A stretch of 54,385 nt of DNA from Lachnospiraceae bacterium (GTDB lineage: Bacteria; Bacillota; Clostridia; Lachnospirales; Lachnospiraceae). The translations under genes and the position numbers were made by a program. The stretch lies in contig SVFL01000017.1 of NCBI GenBank assembly GCA_015056885.1, positions 1 to 54,385 of the forward strand, in the 5' to 3' direction. Each line of letters starts with the position of its first letter. Position 1 is the first letter of the stretch. The notes under the pieces were generated by a model that saw only the letters and a program-made list of their open reading frames with translations, had not been told where the DNA came from and searched no databases. Shown piece by piece: positions 32,224 to 40,440 of the stretch.

Positions 32224-33579
32224 ATGAAAAGTATACTTATTGTGGATGATGACAGTATAAACTGCCTTCTTGCAAAGCACGCACTTGCACAGGATTATCG
32301 CGCACTGGCGGTGAAGTCCGGTAAGGATGCGTTGGCTTTTTTGGAAAATACAATACCGGATTTGATTTTGATGGACATTGAGATGCCGGAGATGGATGGT
32401 AAGGAAGTGGTCAGACGGATTAAAGCTTGCGAAAAATGGGCAACGATTCCGGTTGTTTTTTTGACTGCTGATGTGAATCCCATGACAGAAGCAGAGTGTT
32501 TACAGTGCGGAGCAGAAGATTATATTACAAAGCCTTTTGTGCCGGATGTAATGCGCAGCAGAGTTGCTAAGATTTTAGAGGCTCATGAGTTTCGAAAGGA
32601 TTTGCAGATGGAGCTCGAAAAGAAGACGTTAAAGTCTTTGACGGATGCGTTGACGGGATTGAATAATAGAGATTATCTGGAGAAGGAGTTGGAAAAGCTT
32701 CTTCAGACAGGACATACAGGGACTCTGTTTATGACAGACCTTGATAATTTCAAGTCCATGAATGATACATATGGTCATATGGTTGGTGACGAAGTTCTGA
32801 TAAAGTTTGCCGAGTCGTTGAGACATTATTCAGATGAAAAGGATATTGTATGTCGTTTGGGCGGCGATGAGTTTGTTGCATTTTTTACGGATGTTACGGA
32901 CAAGGAGATTGCAGCCGGTAAGGCAGCGGGAATTATTAAGCTATTTGCAGAGAAGATGGGAGCATTGGGATACGCAGGTATTGTGTCGGTATCCATAGGT
33001 GCCAAGATTACTACCGGAGATGAAAATTTTGAGGAGTTATACAGTAAAGCAGATGAAACCTTGTACTTTGTGAAAGAAAACGGTAAGAATGCATATCATT
33101 TCTATGATGATATGAAAAGCGGTTTGGATGTAACACTTAGTGAAATCAACACAACAGCAGACTTGGATGACATTCATCGTATGATGCTTGACAGTCAGGA
33201 TGACAACAAAGGTGCTTTTCATGTAGAGTATGAGGAATTCAAAATTATTTATGATTTTGCATTGCGTTGTGTGACGCGTAATGCTCAAAAGGTGCAGACA
33301 TTGCTTTTTACATTAGATTATTCAGATGTTGATCAGAGCAAATTGACTCCGGAGTCGATTATGGATATTCTAAAAGATACAGTGATTACCTCTCTTCGTA
33401 CTGTGGATACGGGCACAAAATATAGTAGTAGCCAATATATCGTTCTTCTCATGGATACAGATAATGAGAATGGAAAGAGTGTGGCAGAGAGGGTATTGAA
33501 CAAATTTTATAAAAATGAAAAGATTACGGCTGCGGGTGTAAAGGCCTCTTTTGACATACAGGCAATGGAACAGGCGTAG
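32224..33579 (+). CDS. Response regulator with GGDEF cyclase domain and extra C-terminal domain
   Basis: 451-aa cytoplasmic protein, last in the operon. Receiver (1-120): VDDDS, D51 in LMDIEMPEMDG, K in TKPFV. GGDEF (about 135-290): DALTGLNNR and an intact R-L-G-G-D-E-F (211-217), so c-di-GMP synthesis is expected. The position of the inhibitory-site Arg (RxxD) is Asp (D204-E-K-D207), so canonical product inhibition is unlikely. Residues about 310-450 form a domain also found at the end of the HD-GYP protein at 2022-4184: compare SLRTVDTGTKYSSSQYIVLL with SLRKVDVTVQFSSSQRIVIL. The domain may be a degenerate nucleotide-cyclase fold acting as regulator. 13-bp gap to the HD-GYP gene, so opposing enzymes are made together. 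Confidence 0.92.
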   Translation: MKSILIVDDDSINCLLAKHALAQDYRALAVKSGKDALAFLENTIPDLILMDIEMPEMDGKEVVRRIKACEKWATIPVVFLTADVNPMTEAECLQCGAEDYITKPFVPDVMRSRVAKILEAHEFRKDLQMELEKKTLKSLTDALTGLNNRDYLEKELEKLLQTGHTGTLFMTDLDNFKSMNDTYGHMVGDEVLIKFAESLRHYSDEKDIVCRLGGDEFVAFFTDVTDKEIAAGKAAGIIKLFAEKMGALGYAGIVSVSIGAKITTGDENFEELYSKADETLYFVKENGKNAYHFYDDMKSGLDVTLSEINTTADLDDIHRMMLDSQDDNKGAFHVEYEEFKIIYDFALRCVTRNAQKVQTLLFTLDYSDVDQSKLTPESIMDILKDTVITSLRTVDTGTKYSSSQYIVLLMDTDNENGKSVAERVLNKFYKNEKITAAGVKASFDIQAMEQA

Positions 33580-33652
33580 TGTTTTTATTGCCCCAACTCT
33601 TAGGATATGGTAAAATATTCCGGATAGTCTTATGATTACGGAGGGCAAAGAG

Positions 33653-33970
33653 ATGACCTATGAAGAAATTGTAATGAAGGTTCGGAATACCTTCAAAGAT
33701 GCGGATATAAGCAGGATAGACCAGCATCTTGCTTATCAGTTTAATATCACCGGTGAGGGTGAAGGCGCTTTCTATGTGGAGGTAAAGGACGGAGAACTTC
33801 ATATTGAGCCTTATGAGTATTATGACAGAGATGCTGTTTTTATTTGCGCTGCAGATGTGTTATTTAAAATAATATCCGGGAAACTGGATCCGATAGCAGC
33901 ATTTACCCTGGGCAAGCTTAAGGTCGAGGGAGATTTGGGCAAGGCTCTTTTATTAAAGGAATTCATGTAA
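33653..33970 (+). CDS. SCP2-like sterol/lipid-carrier domain protein, copy 1
   Basis: 105-aa single-domain cytoplasmic protein of SCP2 type, a fold that holds hydrophobic ligands such as acyl chains. Landmarks: YQFNITGEGEGAFYVEVKDG, HIEPYEYYDRDAVF, ADVLFKIISGKLDPIAAFTLGKLKVEGD. ATG 33653 is preferred to 33632 because GGAGGG lies 6 bp upstream. It leads an apparent operon with a hydrolase, a condensation-like protein, a carrier protein and an adenylating enzyme (gaps 13-42 bp). A close paralogue lies at 39996-40370 beyond the operon. The HxEPYEYYDRD stretch is shared by both and may mark a subfamily. Confidence 0.85.
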   Translation: MTYEEIVMKVRNTFKDADISRIDQHLAYQFNITGEGEGAFYVEVKDGELHIEPYEYYDRDAVFICAADVLFKIISGKLDPIAAFTLGKLKVEGDLGKALLLKEFM

Positions 33971-33983
33971 GAGGAAGAAGTAA

Positions 33984-34940
33984 ATGAGTGTATTAAAGGT
34001 TATAGGTGCTGTGGCAGTTGTTGGAGCGGTTGCTACAGCGGGTGAGTATGCTATTGCAAAATATTTCTTTAACAGGACGATGATTCGTGCCAATGCAAAA
34101 CGAGAGAAAACGCAGGAAATGGCCGGCACGGAATGGGATTTATATATTCCACACATTCGGGAATGTAAGGAAAAACTTAGAGAGATGCCTCATGAGGATC
34201 TGTTTATCATGTCGGGAGACGGTTTGAAGCTGCATGCAACTTATTTTCCCAATGAGGGTTCCAAGAAGGTTGTGATTTGTTTTCATGGTTATACCAGTGA
34301 GGGTATGAATGATTATTCCACATTGGCTATCTTTTATAAGAGACATGGATATAATCTGCTGCTGGTGGATGAGAGAGCTCACGGGCAGAGTGAGGGTACC
34401 TATATCGGTTTTGGCTGTCTGGACAGACATGATGCCAAGCTGTGGATCGATGAAATGATTAAAAGGCATGGTGAGGACTGTAAGATATTGCTACATGGAG
34501 ATTCCATGGGCGGTTCGACTGTGCTTATGACAACCGGTCTGGAGTTGCCGCCCCAGGTAAAGGCTGCGGTATCTGACTGTGCGTTTACATCGGCATGGGA
34601 TGTGTTTTCATCTGTGCTGAAAAATATGTATCATTTACCGGCATTTCCTTTGATGCAGATTTCCAACAAGATGATTTACAAGAAAGCCGGTTATAAATTA
34701 GATGAATGTGATGCCAGAGTGGAAGTGGCCAAGGCTAAGATTCCCATTCTTTTCATTCATGGCTCTGCGGACAGTTTTGTACCATGTTCCATGGTGAATG
34801 AGCTGTACGATGCCTGTACAACAGAGAAAAAGTTGGTAATTGTAGAAGGCGCGGGGCATGTGGAGTCCTGTTACCGGGATGCAGATTTGTATGAAGGTAC
34901 TATTGAGGAATTTATTTTCCCCATAATGGAGCGGGCATAG
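33984..34940 (+). CDS. Alpha/beta hydrolase with N-terminal membrane segment
   Basis: 318-aa serine hydrolase. A hydrophobic N-terminus (3-27, VIGAVAVVGAVATAGEYAIA) anchors or exports it. The oxyanion segment is FHGYTSEG; the nucleophile elbow HGDSMGG gives the catalytic Ser, with Asp in IHGSADSFVP and His in GAGHVES. Family resemblance is to the YqkD/BAAT-like cluster of esterases and peptidases acting on acyl substrates. It sits 13 bp after the SCP2-like gene and 35 bp before the condensation-like gene, so it may release or edit the acyl product of that pathway (inference). The substrate is not deducible. Confidence 0.87.
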   Translation: MSVLKVIGAVAVVGAVATAGEYAIAKYFFNRTMIRANAKREKTQEMAGTEWDLYIPHIRECKEKLREMPHEDLFIMSGDGLKLHATYFPNEGSKKVVICFHGYTSEGMNDYSTLAIFYKRHGYNLLLVDERAHGQSEGTYIGFGCLDRHDAKLWIDEMIKRHGEDCKILLHGDSMGGSTVLMTTGLELPPQVKAAVSDCAFTSAWDVFSSVLKNMYHLPAFPLMQISNKMIYKKAGYKLDECDARVEVAKAKIPILFIHGSADSFVPCSMVNELYDACTTEKKLVIVEGAGHVESCYRDADLYEGTIEEFIFPIMERA

Positions 34941-34975
34941 TGATTATTAACATTGATAAAAGACAGGAGTGACTA

Positions 34976-36379
34976 ATGAAAACCAGAAAAGGAAACAAAG
35001 TATACCCCTTGACAGCAGCCCAGAAACTGCATTATTACAGTATGAAATACTGTCCCAAGAAGCAGGTTCTGAATATTGGAACCAGCCTTACCATTCAGGT
35101 AGAGCTGGAGAGAGAACGTCTGGAAAGATGCATTGCTGAGGCTATTGAGCGCTGCGAGGCTCTTCGTGTGCAGTTTGCAGAGGATAAGGAAGGTAATGTT
35201 TATCAGTATGTGGCAAAGGGGCAGGAGCCGGTGATTCGTCATTTTGATTTTGGACATTGGAAGGAAGAGGATGCTCATAACAAGATGACAGAGTGGACCA
35301 GTACTCCCTTTGAATTGTATGATACCCCCATGTATGAGGTTGTTATGATTCGTATGCCGGAGGAGTTTTACGGCGTATATATTAAGGTGAATCATCTGAT
35401 TATGGATGCGCAGGGACTGATTGCTTTCATGAAGGATGTGATGCAGCTTTATAGCTATGATATGCTGGAGGATGTTCCAGCACCTAAGGAGATGACTTCT
35501 TACATTAAGCAGCTGGAGAAAGATTTGGCATATGAAGCGGGTAATAGTGCCAGCCAAAGAGACAGGGAGTTTTTTGAGAATCTGATTACCTCTTCTGAGC
35601 CGATTTTTACGGATATTCACGGTAGAGGTAAGTTGGAGGCTGAGAGAGCCAGAACCGGCAATCCCAATCAGAGAGCGGTTATCAATACCTCGGATAATGT
35701 AGATGCCAATCTGGCTAATTTTTATCTGGAGGAGGAGCCTACAGAGCAGCTTTTGAAGTTTTGTGAGGACAATCATATCTCTTTGACATGTCTTTTGTTG
35801 ATGGGGCTGAGAACCTATTTGCAGAAGGAAAATCAAGAGGATGATATTTCCGTATCCACTACCATTGCAAGACGAGCAACTTTGATGGAGAAACGCTGTG
35901 GAGGTACCAGAATACATAGTTTTCCTTTCAGAACCATCGTGTCCAGAGAGGATACTTTTATGGAAGGCCTTTATAAGATTCGCGATTTGCAGAATCAGTA
36001 TTTCCGTCATGCCAATTATAGCCCTTCGGAGTTCTATGCCTTCCGTAAGAACCATTACAATCTGGAAAACGGACAGACCTATGAGGCAATGGCGCTGACC
36101 TATCAGCCGATGCTAATGAAGTATGACGGACCTACAGTAGAGAAGATGGAGAAATTAGAATACGATGTGCATCGTTATTCGAACAGTGCATGTGCCCATA
36201 CCTTGTATCTGACCGTAAGTCACAGACCTTTAGGTGGATTGGATTTCTGTTTTGAACATCAGACAGGTGTGGTTACTTATGAGAAACTGCAGGAAGTATA
36301 TTTCTATCTGTGTAGAATCATTTTTCATGGTATTGAGGATCCTTCCCGCACTGTGGGAGAGGTAATAGACTGGTCATAA
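34976..36379 (+). CDS. Stand-alone condensation-domain-like acyltransferase
   Basis: 467-aa protein shaped like a single NRPS condensation domain or related acyltransferase. The N-terminal YPLTAAQKLHYY segment matches motif C1. The catalytic motif HHxxxDG appears as N139-H140-L-I-M-D144-A145: the second His and the Asp are kept, the first His and the Gly are not. The C-terminal lobe has VSTTIARR and HSFPFRT, motifs that recall C5. No other domain is attached. The next genes encode a carrier protein and an adenylating enzyme, so the three parts of a one-module assembly line are present as separate proteins. It may join an acyl or aminoacyl group from the carrier to an amine or alcohol. Confidence 0.8.
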   Translation: MKTRKGNKVYPLTAAQKLHYYSMKYCPKKQVLNIGTSLTIQVELERERLERCIAEAIERCEALRVQFAEDKEGNVYQYVAKGQEPVIRHFDFGHWKEEDAHNKMTEWTSTPFELYDTPMYEVVMIRMPEEFYGVYIKVNHLIMDAQGLIAFMKDVMQLYSYDMLEDVPAPKEMTSYIKQLEKDLAYEAGNSASQRDREFFENLITSSEPIFTDIHGRGKLEAERARTGNPNQRAVINTSDNVDANLANFYLEEEPTEQLLKFCEDNHISLTCLLLMGLRTYLQKENQEDDISVSTTIARRATLMEKRCGGTRIHSFPFRTIVSREDTFMEGLYKIRDLQNQYFRHANYSPSEFYAFRKNHYNLENGQTYEAMALTYQPMLMKYDGPTVEKMEKLEYDVHRYSNSACAHTLYLTVSHRPLGGLDFCFEHQTGVVTYEKLQEVYFYLCRIIFHGIEDPSRTVGEVIDWS

Positions 36380-36405
36380 ATTATTTGAGATAAGGAGAAA
36401 ATACA

Positions 36406-36630
36406 ATGTTTGAAGAGTTGAAAGAGTTGATTTGTCAGTATGTGGATGTAGAGGAAGATCAAATTACTGAGGACGCGAGATTTATGGAGGATTTGGGTTT
36501 CAATTCCTTTGATTTTATGAGTCTTGTGGGTGAAGTGGAAGAGATGTATGACATCGAAGTAGAAGAGCGTGAGGTTGTTCAGATTCGCACGGTAAAGGAT
36601 GCCATGGACTATATTTCTTCTTTGATGTAA
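36406..36630 (+). CDS. Acyl/peptidyl carrier protein
   Basis: 74-aa acidic four-helix carrier protein. The phosphopantetheine site is S34 in DLGFNSFDFM, in the usual position at the start of helix 2. The N-terminal helix (FEELKELICQYVDV) and the recognition helix (SLVGEVEEMYDIEVEE) are typical. ATG follows AAGGAG by 9 bp. It lies between the condensation-like and adenylating genes, so it should be their partner rather than the housekeeping fatty-acid ACP. Confidence 0.92.
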   Translation: MFEELKELICQYVDVEEDQITEDARFMEDLGFNSFDFMSLVGEVEEMYDIEVEEREVVQIRTVKDAMDYISSLM

Positions 36631-36672
36631 TTGATTGGGATCTAGAGAGTACATAGTGAATAGGAGATAAAA

Positions 36673-38181
36673 ATGACAGTAACTACTTTGAGAGATATTG
36701 TAAAGTACAGTGCAGAGTCCTATGGCGACCAGGCGGCGTACCGCTATAAGGTAGGTAAGGAAGTTGAGGAGAAAAGCTTTAATGATGTAAATAGGGATAC
36801 CATGGCGCTCAGTCGTGCTGTGGTAGCTCTTGGTATGAAAGGCAAGCACATTGCATTGATTGGTGCTACTACCTATCAGTGGATTAGCAGTTATTTTGGT
36901 GTTGTTAACAGTGGCAGTGTGGCAGTGCCTATTGATGCCCAGCTTCCGGCGGCGGCAATCTGCGAGTTGTTGAAGCGTGCAGATGTTGAAATGCTGATTT
37001 TTGATATGGTTCGTGCAGATGTGGCAGTAGCTGTGAAGGAAAGCTGTCCTGAGGTAAAGTATATTGTTTCCATGCAGGCGGAAAGCGAACAGGATGGTAT
37101 TTTGTCATGGAAAGAGCTTCTGGAGAAGAATCGTGGCGAATACGAGACCGAGATTGATGCGGACCAGCTTTGTACCATTCTCTTTACCTCCGGAACAACC
37201 GGTGTGAGCAAGGGAGTTATGTTGTCTCATCGTAATCTGGCGGACAATGCAACCTGTTTGGATATGAAGATTCCTGTGGGGAATGTGTCTCTGACCGTAT
37301 TGCCCATCAATCATGTATATTGTCTCACCATGGATATTGTGAAGGGAATGTATATCGGTTCCACCATTTGTATTAATGATTCCATTATGCATATGCAGAG
37401 GAATCTGAAGCTGTTCCAGCCGGATATGGTACTTATGGTGCCTTTGATGATTGAGTCGCTTTATGCAAAGCTGAAGGCAGCAGGAGATGCATATCCCAAA
37501 GAGGTAATTGGTCAGATGGCCTTTGGTGGCAAGTTAAAAACCATCTGTAGCGGAGGGGCGTATTTAGACCCGGATTATGTGGAAAGATTTGCTGAATATG
37601 GAATCACTATTTTGCAGGGTTATGGTATGACTGAGTGTGCCCCTGTAATCAGTAATAATCTGGAATGGGATAACAGAAAAGGTTCTGTTGGTAAGCTTCT
37701 TCCCAACTGCGAGGGTAAGATTGTAGACAATGAAATCTGGGTAAAGGGTAGCAGTGTTATGCAGGGGTATTATAAGATGCCTGAGCAGACAGCGGAAGCT
37801 TTGGAAGACGGCTGGCTTAAGACCGGAGATTTGGGCTATATTGACGAAGACAACTTTGTTTATATCACCGGTAGAAAGAAGAATCTGATTATTCTTGCAA
37901 ATGGTGAGAATGTATCTCCGGAGGAAATTGAGAACCAGATTTCCAGAGCAGATTTGGTGAAGGAAATTATTGTTCGCGAGAAAGAAAAGGTGATTCAGGC
38001 TGAAATTTTTCCCGATTATGAATATGCGGAGAATGCAGGAATTGCTGATATCAGAGGTGCATTGCAGGAACTTTTGGATGCGTACAACAGTGATGCACCT
38101 GTTTATAAGAGAGTGCTGGATTTGATTGTTCGCGAGACGGAATTTGAAAAGAATACATCTAAAAAAATTAAGAGATATTAA
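36673..38181 (+). CDS. Acyl-/aminoacyl-adenylating enzyme (ANL superfamily)
   Basis: 502-aa cytoplasmic ligase that should activate a carboxylate with ATP and load it on the neighbouring carrier protein or on CoA. Motifs: P-loop LFTSGTTGVSKG (A3), GYGMTECAP (A5), GDLGYIDEDNFVYITGRKKNL (A7/A8; given as GDLGYIDE and ITGRKKNL), and the C-terminal TSKKIKRY with the likely catalytic Lys (A10). It looks closer to fatty-acyl ligases of FadD type than to classic amino-acid A domains, but the choice of substrate cannot be read from motifs alone. Gap of 42 bp after the carrier protein. Confidence 0.9.
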   Translation: MTVTTLRDIVKYSAESYGDQAAYRYKVGKEVEEKSFNDVNRDTMALSRAVVALGMKGKHIALIGATTYQWISSYFGVVNSGSVAVPIDAQLPAAAICELLKRADVEMLIFDMVRADVAVAVKESCPEVKYIVSMQAESEQDGILSWKELLEKNRGEYETEIDADQLCTILFTSGTTGVSKGVMLSHRNLADNATCLDMKIPVGNVSLTVLPINHVYCLTMDIVKGMYIGSTICINDSIMHMQRNLKLFQPDMVLMVPLMIESLYAKLKAAGDAYPKEVIGQMAFGGKLKTICSGGAYLDPDYVERFAEYGITILQGYGMTECAPVISNNLEWDNRKGSVGKLLPNCEGKIVDNEIWVKGSSVMQGYYKMPEQTAEALEDGWLKTGDLGYIDEDNFVYITGRKKNLIILANGENVSPEEIENQISRADLVKEIIVREKEKVIQAEIFPDYEYAENAGIADIRGALQELLDAYNSDAPVYKRVLDLIVRETEFEKNTSKKIKRY

Positions 38182-38198
38182 GCAGGAGAGTAAAGAAA

Positions 38199-38594
38199 AT
38201 GCGTATTGCAGTAACTTATGAAAACGGACAGATTTTTCAGCATTTTGGACATACTGAAAATTTTAAAATTTATGATGTCAGTGAAGGTAAGGTGACGGAC
38301 AGCAAGGTGATTGGTAATAATGGAACCGGTCACGGTGCACTGGCGACATTACTTGCTGAGAGTGGTGTGGATGTGTTGATTTGCGGTGGTATCGGCGGCG
38401 GTGCCCAGATGGCACTGGCACAGGCAGGCATCAAGCTCTACGGTGGTGTGACCGGTGATGCAGATGCGGCGGTGGAGGCACTTCTTAAGGAGAATCTGAA
38501 TTACAATCCGGATGTGAAGTGTGACCATCATGGAGAGCATCATGAGCATGGTAATTGTGGAAGCGGCGGTTGCGGCAGCAGCTGTGGCCATTAA
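38199..38594 (+). CDS. NifX/NifB-C-terminal-like Fe-Mo cofactor family protein
   Basis: 131-aa protein of the dinitrogenase iron-molybdenum cofactor family: MRIAVTYENGQIFQHFGHTENF (MRIAVTYENG...HFGHTENF), VLICGGIGGGAQMALAQAGIKLYGGVTG. The C-terminal 25 residues form a metal-binding tail with His pairs (CDHHGEHHEHG) and a Cys-Gly-rich end (GCGSSCGH). No nitrogenase genes are in the window; such proteins are common in anaerobes and probably carry Fe-S or metal clusters. 17-bp gap after the ligase gene. Confidence 0.88.
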   Translation: MRIAVTYENGQIFQHFGHTENFKIYDVSEGKVTDSKVIGNNGTGHGALATLLAESGVDVLICGGIGGGAQMALAQAGIKLYGGVTGDADAAVEALLKENLNYNPDVKCDHHGEHHEHGNCGSGGCGSSCGH

Positions 38595-38621
38595 TGTAAT
38601 AAGTGAAAGTGAGGAATAACA

Positions 38622-38963
38622 ATGCCTTTTATTGATTCAAAGATTACGGTTTCTATGTCTGAGGACAAGAAGACTGTTTTAAAAACAGAGCTTGGCAAAG
38701 CAGTATCTATTTTGAGTAAGCCCGAGAGATTTCTGATGGTTGGCTTTGAGGATAATTATGACCTGTATATGGGTGGTCAGAAGTTGGATAAGGGAGCTTA
38801 CGTGGCAGTGAGTCTTTTTGGTAATGCGTCAAAGTCTGCATATGAGGAGATGACAGCTACTATTTGTAAGCTGTATGAGAAGGAATTAGGAATTCCCGGA
38901 GACTGTGTGTATGTGACCTATCACGGTGTTAGTGACTGGGGCTGGAACGGTCAGAATTTTTAG
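38622..38963 (+). CDS. MIF/4-OT-family tautomerase-like protein
   Basis: 113-aa protein of the macrophage-migration-inhibitory-factor/phenylpyruvate tautomerase family. After removal of Met the N-terminus is Pro (MPFIDSKITV), the catalytic base of the superfamily. KPERFLMVGFED matches the central strand and VYVTYHGVSDWGWNGQNF the C-terminal end. Length matches MIF-type monomers. 27 bp after the NifX-like gene, 21 bp before cysteine synthase. Physiological substrate unknown. Confidence 0.88.
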   Translation: MPFIDSKITVSMSEDKKTVLKTELGKAVSILSKPERFLMVGFEDNYDLYMGGQKLDKGAYVAVSLFGNASKSAYEEMTATICKLYEKELGIPGDCVYVTYHGVSDWGWNGQNF

Positions 38964-38984
38964 GGAATATCGGAGGAACAGGAA

Positions 38985-39887
38985 TTGTACTATAACAATA
39001 TTTTGGAATTGATTGGCAATACGCCGATGCTTTGTTTGAAGGAATCAACCGGATGCAATATTTATGCCAAGGCAGAGTTTTTGAATCCCGGTGGAAGTAT
39101 CAAGGACAGAATTGCTTTGAATATGTTAAATGAGGCGGAAAAGAGCGGTAAATTAAAGCCCGGTATGACTATCATTGAGCCTACATCCGGTAACACCGGT
39201 ATTGGACTGGCGCTATGTGGTATACGTAAAGGTTATAAGGTTATCATCGTTATGCCGGAAAACATGAGTGAGGAACGCAAGAAAATTATTCATGCATTGG
39301 GTGCAGAATTGGTGCTTACACCTCCTGAACTTAGTATTGGCGGTTCTGTGGACAAGGCTTTGGAGATTGCAGCATCTTCGGACAATTATTTTGTGCCGCA
39401 GCAGTTTGAGAATCCTGCCAATCCCCTGGCTCATTATTACACCACAGCGGTAGAAATTGTGGAGCAGTTGGGCAAGAAGATTGATGTTTTTGTGTCCGGT
39501 ATCGGAAGCGGCGGTACCTTACAGGGTATTGCGTCCTATATTTTGGAGCAGAATCCCGACTGTAAGATTGTGGCGGTAGAGCCTAAGAATGTGTCTGCTC
39601 TTTTGGGTGATGAGCCCGGTCTTCATCAGATTCAGGGAATTGGTGACGGATTCATACCGGAGGTTCTGGATACAAGCATTATTACCGATATCGTAGAGGT
39701 AACTGACGAGGATGCCATAGCTACAGCCAGAGAACTGGCAGCTATTCAAGGGTGTCTGGTGGGAACCTCATCAGGAGCAAATGTCTGGGCGGCCAAGCAG
39801 ATGGCAGAGAAATATGGCAAGGATAAAGTAATTGTTACTATTTTGGCAGACCGTGCGGAGAGGTATTTTAGTACAGCTCTGATTTAG
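38985..39887 (+). CDS. cysK: Cysteine synthase A
   Basis: 300-aa PLP enzyme making cysteine from O-acetylserine and sulfide. PLP lysine K40 in NPGGSIKDR; substrate loop TSGNTGIG; phosphate loop GSGGTL; PLP-N1 serine region GTSSGAN near 263. Start is TTG (38985) after CGGAGGAACAGGAA, and begins YYNNILELIGNTP as in the family. The end of the gene is a little shorter (300 aa) than typical 305-310-aa enzymes. The upstream NifX-like and MIF-like genes may be co-transcribed. Confidence 0.95.
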   Translation: MYYNNILELIGNTPMLCLKESTGCNIYAKAEFLNPGGSIKDRIALNMLNEAEKSGKLKPGMTIIEPTSGNTGIGLALCGIRKGYKVIIVMPENMSEERKKIIHALGAELVLTPPELSIGGSVDKALEIAASSDNYFVPQQFENPANPLAHYYTTAVEIVEQLGKKIDVFVSGIGSGGTLQGIASYILEQNPDCKIVAVEPKNVSALLGDEPGLHQIQGIGDGFIPEVLDTSIITDIVEVTDEDAIATARELAAIQGCLVGTSSGANVWAAKQMAEKYGKDKVIVTILADRAERYFSTALI

Positions 39888-39906
39888 AGTTTGACAAATG
39901 TGTGAC

Positions 39907-39950
39907 AATTTCTGAAAAGTATCGACAAAATCAGAAATTTATGTTATGCT
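39907..39950 (+). promoter_or_regulatory. Promoter and operator-like dyad of the second SCP2-like gene
   Basis: TCGACA (39922-39927), 17 bp, TATGCT (39945-39950). A perfect 9-bp dyad, AATTTCTGA (39907-39915) and TCAGAAATT (39931-39939), encloses the -35 box, as expected for a repressor site. A TTGACA at 39891 is another possible -35. Confidence 0.55.
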
Positions 39951-39995
39951 TTAGTTAGGAAAAGTAGTATCAGAACGGAAGAAAAGGAGGGCAAT

Positions 39996-40370
39996 ATGAA
40001 ATACGAAGAATTGGTAGCTAATGTAAAAATGGCGGCTGAGCGCGCTAAAATAGGGCGGCATGTAGGCCATATCGCCTTCCAGTTCAATATAGAGGGCGAG
40101 GCAGAGGGAGCCTTTTATCTGGAACTTGCAGATGGAAGGGTACATGTGGAGCCCTACGAATACTATGACAGAGATTTATTGATTGTTACTACGGCAGATG
40201 TGGTGATGCAGATGATTGAAGGGAAGCTTCAGCCCATGGTGGCATATACCAATGACCAGCTTAAGGCATATGGCAATATCAATCATCTGGAGGTGCTTCC
40301 TTTGGGGTGTGATTGTAAGACCGCAAAGTTGAAAAAGGAGAAGTCTGAAGCTGAATCAAAAGAAAGCTGA
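39996..40370 (+). CDS. SCP2-like sterol/lipid-carrier domain protein, copy 2
   Basis: 124-aa paralogue of the protein at 33653-33970: same start (KYEELV.NVK), YQFNI/FQFNIEGEAEGAFYLE, HVEPYEYYDRD, ADVVMQMIEGKLQPMVAYT. It has an extra Lys/Glu-rich tail (about 108-124) and a Cys pair CDC before it. ATG follows GGAGGG by 4-5 bp. It has its own promoter with a dyad over it and ends at a strong bidirectional hairpin. It may serve the same lipid-like pathway as copy 1 under separate control (inference). Confidence 0.83.
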   Translation: MKYEELVANVKMAAERAKIGRHVGHIAFQFNIEGEAEGAFYLELADGRVHVEPYEYYDRDLLIVTTADVVMQMIEGKLQPMVAYTNDQLKAYGNINHLEVLPLGCDCKTAKLKKEKSEAESKES

Positions 40371-40383
40371 AAATGAAGCGAAG

Positions 40384-40423
40384 ACAAAGGGCTTGAAGTG
40401 AAGTGTCACTTCAAGCCCTTTGT
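40384..40423. terminator. Bidirectional 18-bp hairpin between convergent genes
   Basis: ACAAAGGGCTTGAAGTGA (40384-40401) and its perfect complement at 40406-40423 around AGTG. It lies 13 bp after the SCP2-like stop and 17 bp after the glucanase stop, so it can end both transcripts. Confidence 0.88.
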
Positions 40424-40440
40424 AATGTATGAAAATGAAT

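Noticed and set aside
34973..36055. Long minus-strand open frame opposite the condensation-like gene (360 codons)
   Set aside because: Shadow of a real gene: no Shine-Dalgarno, no family features, and composition typical of an antisense frame.
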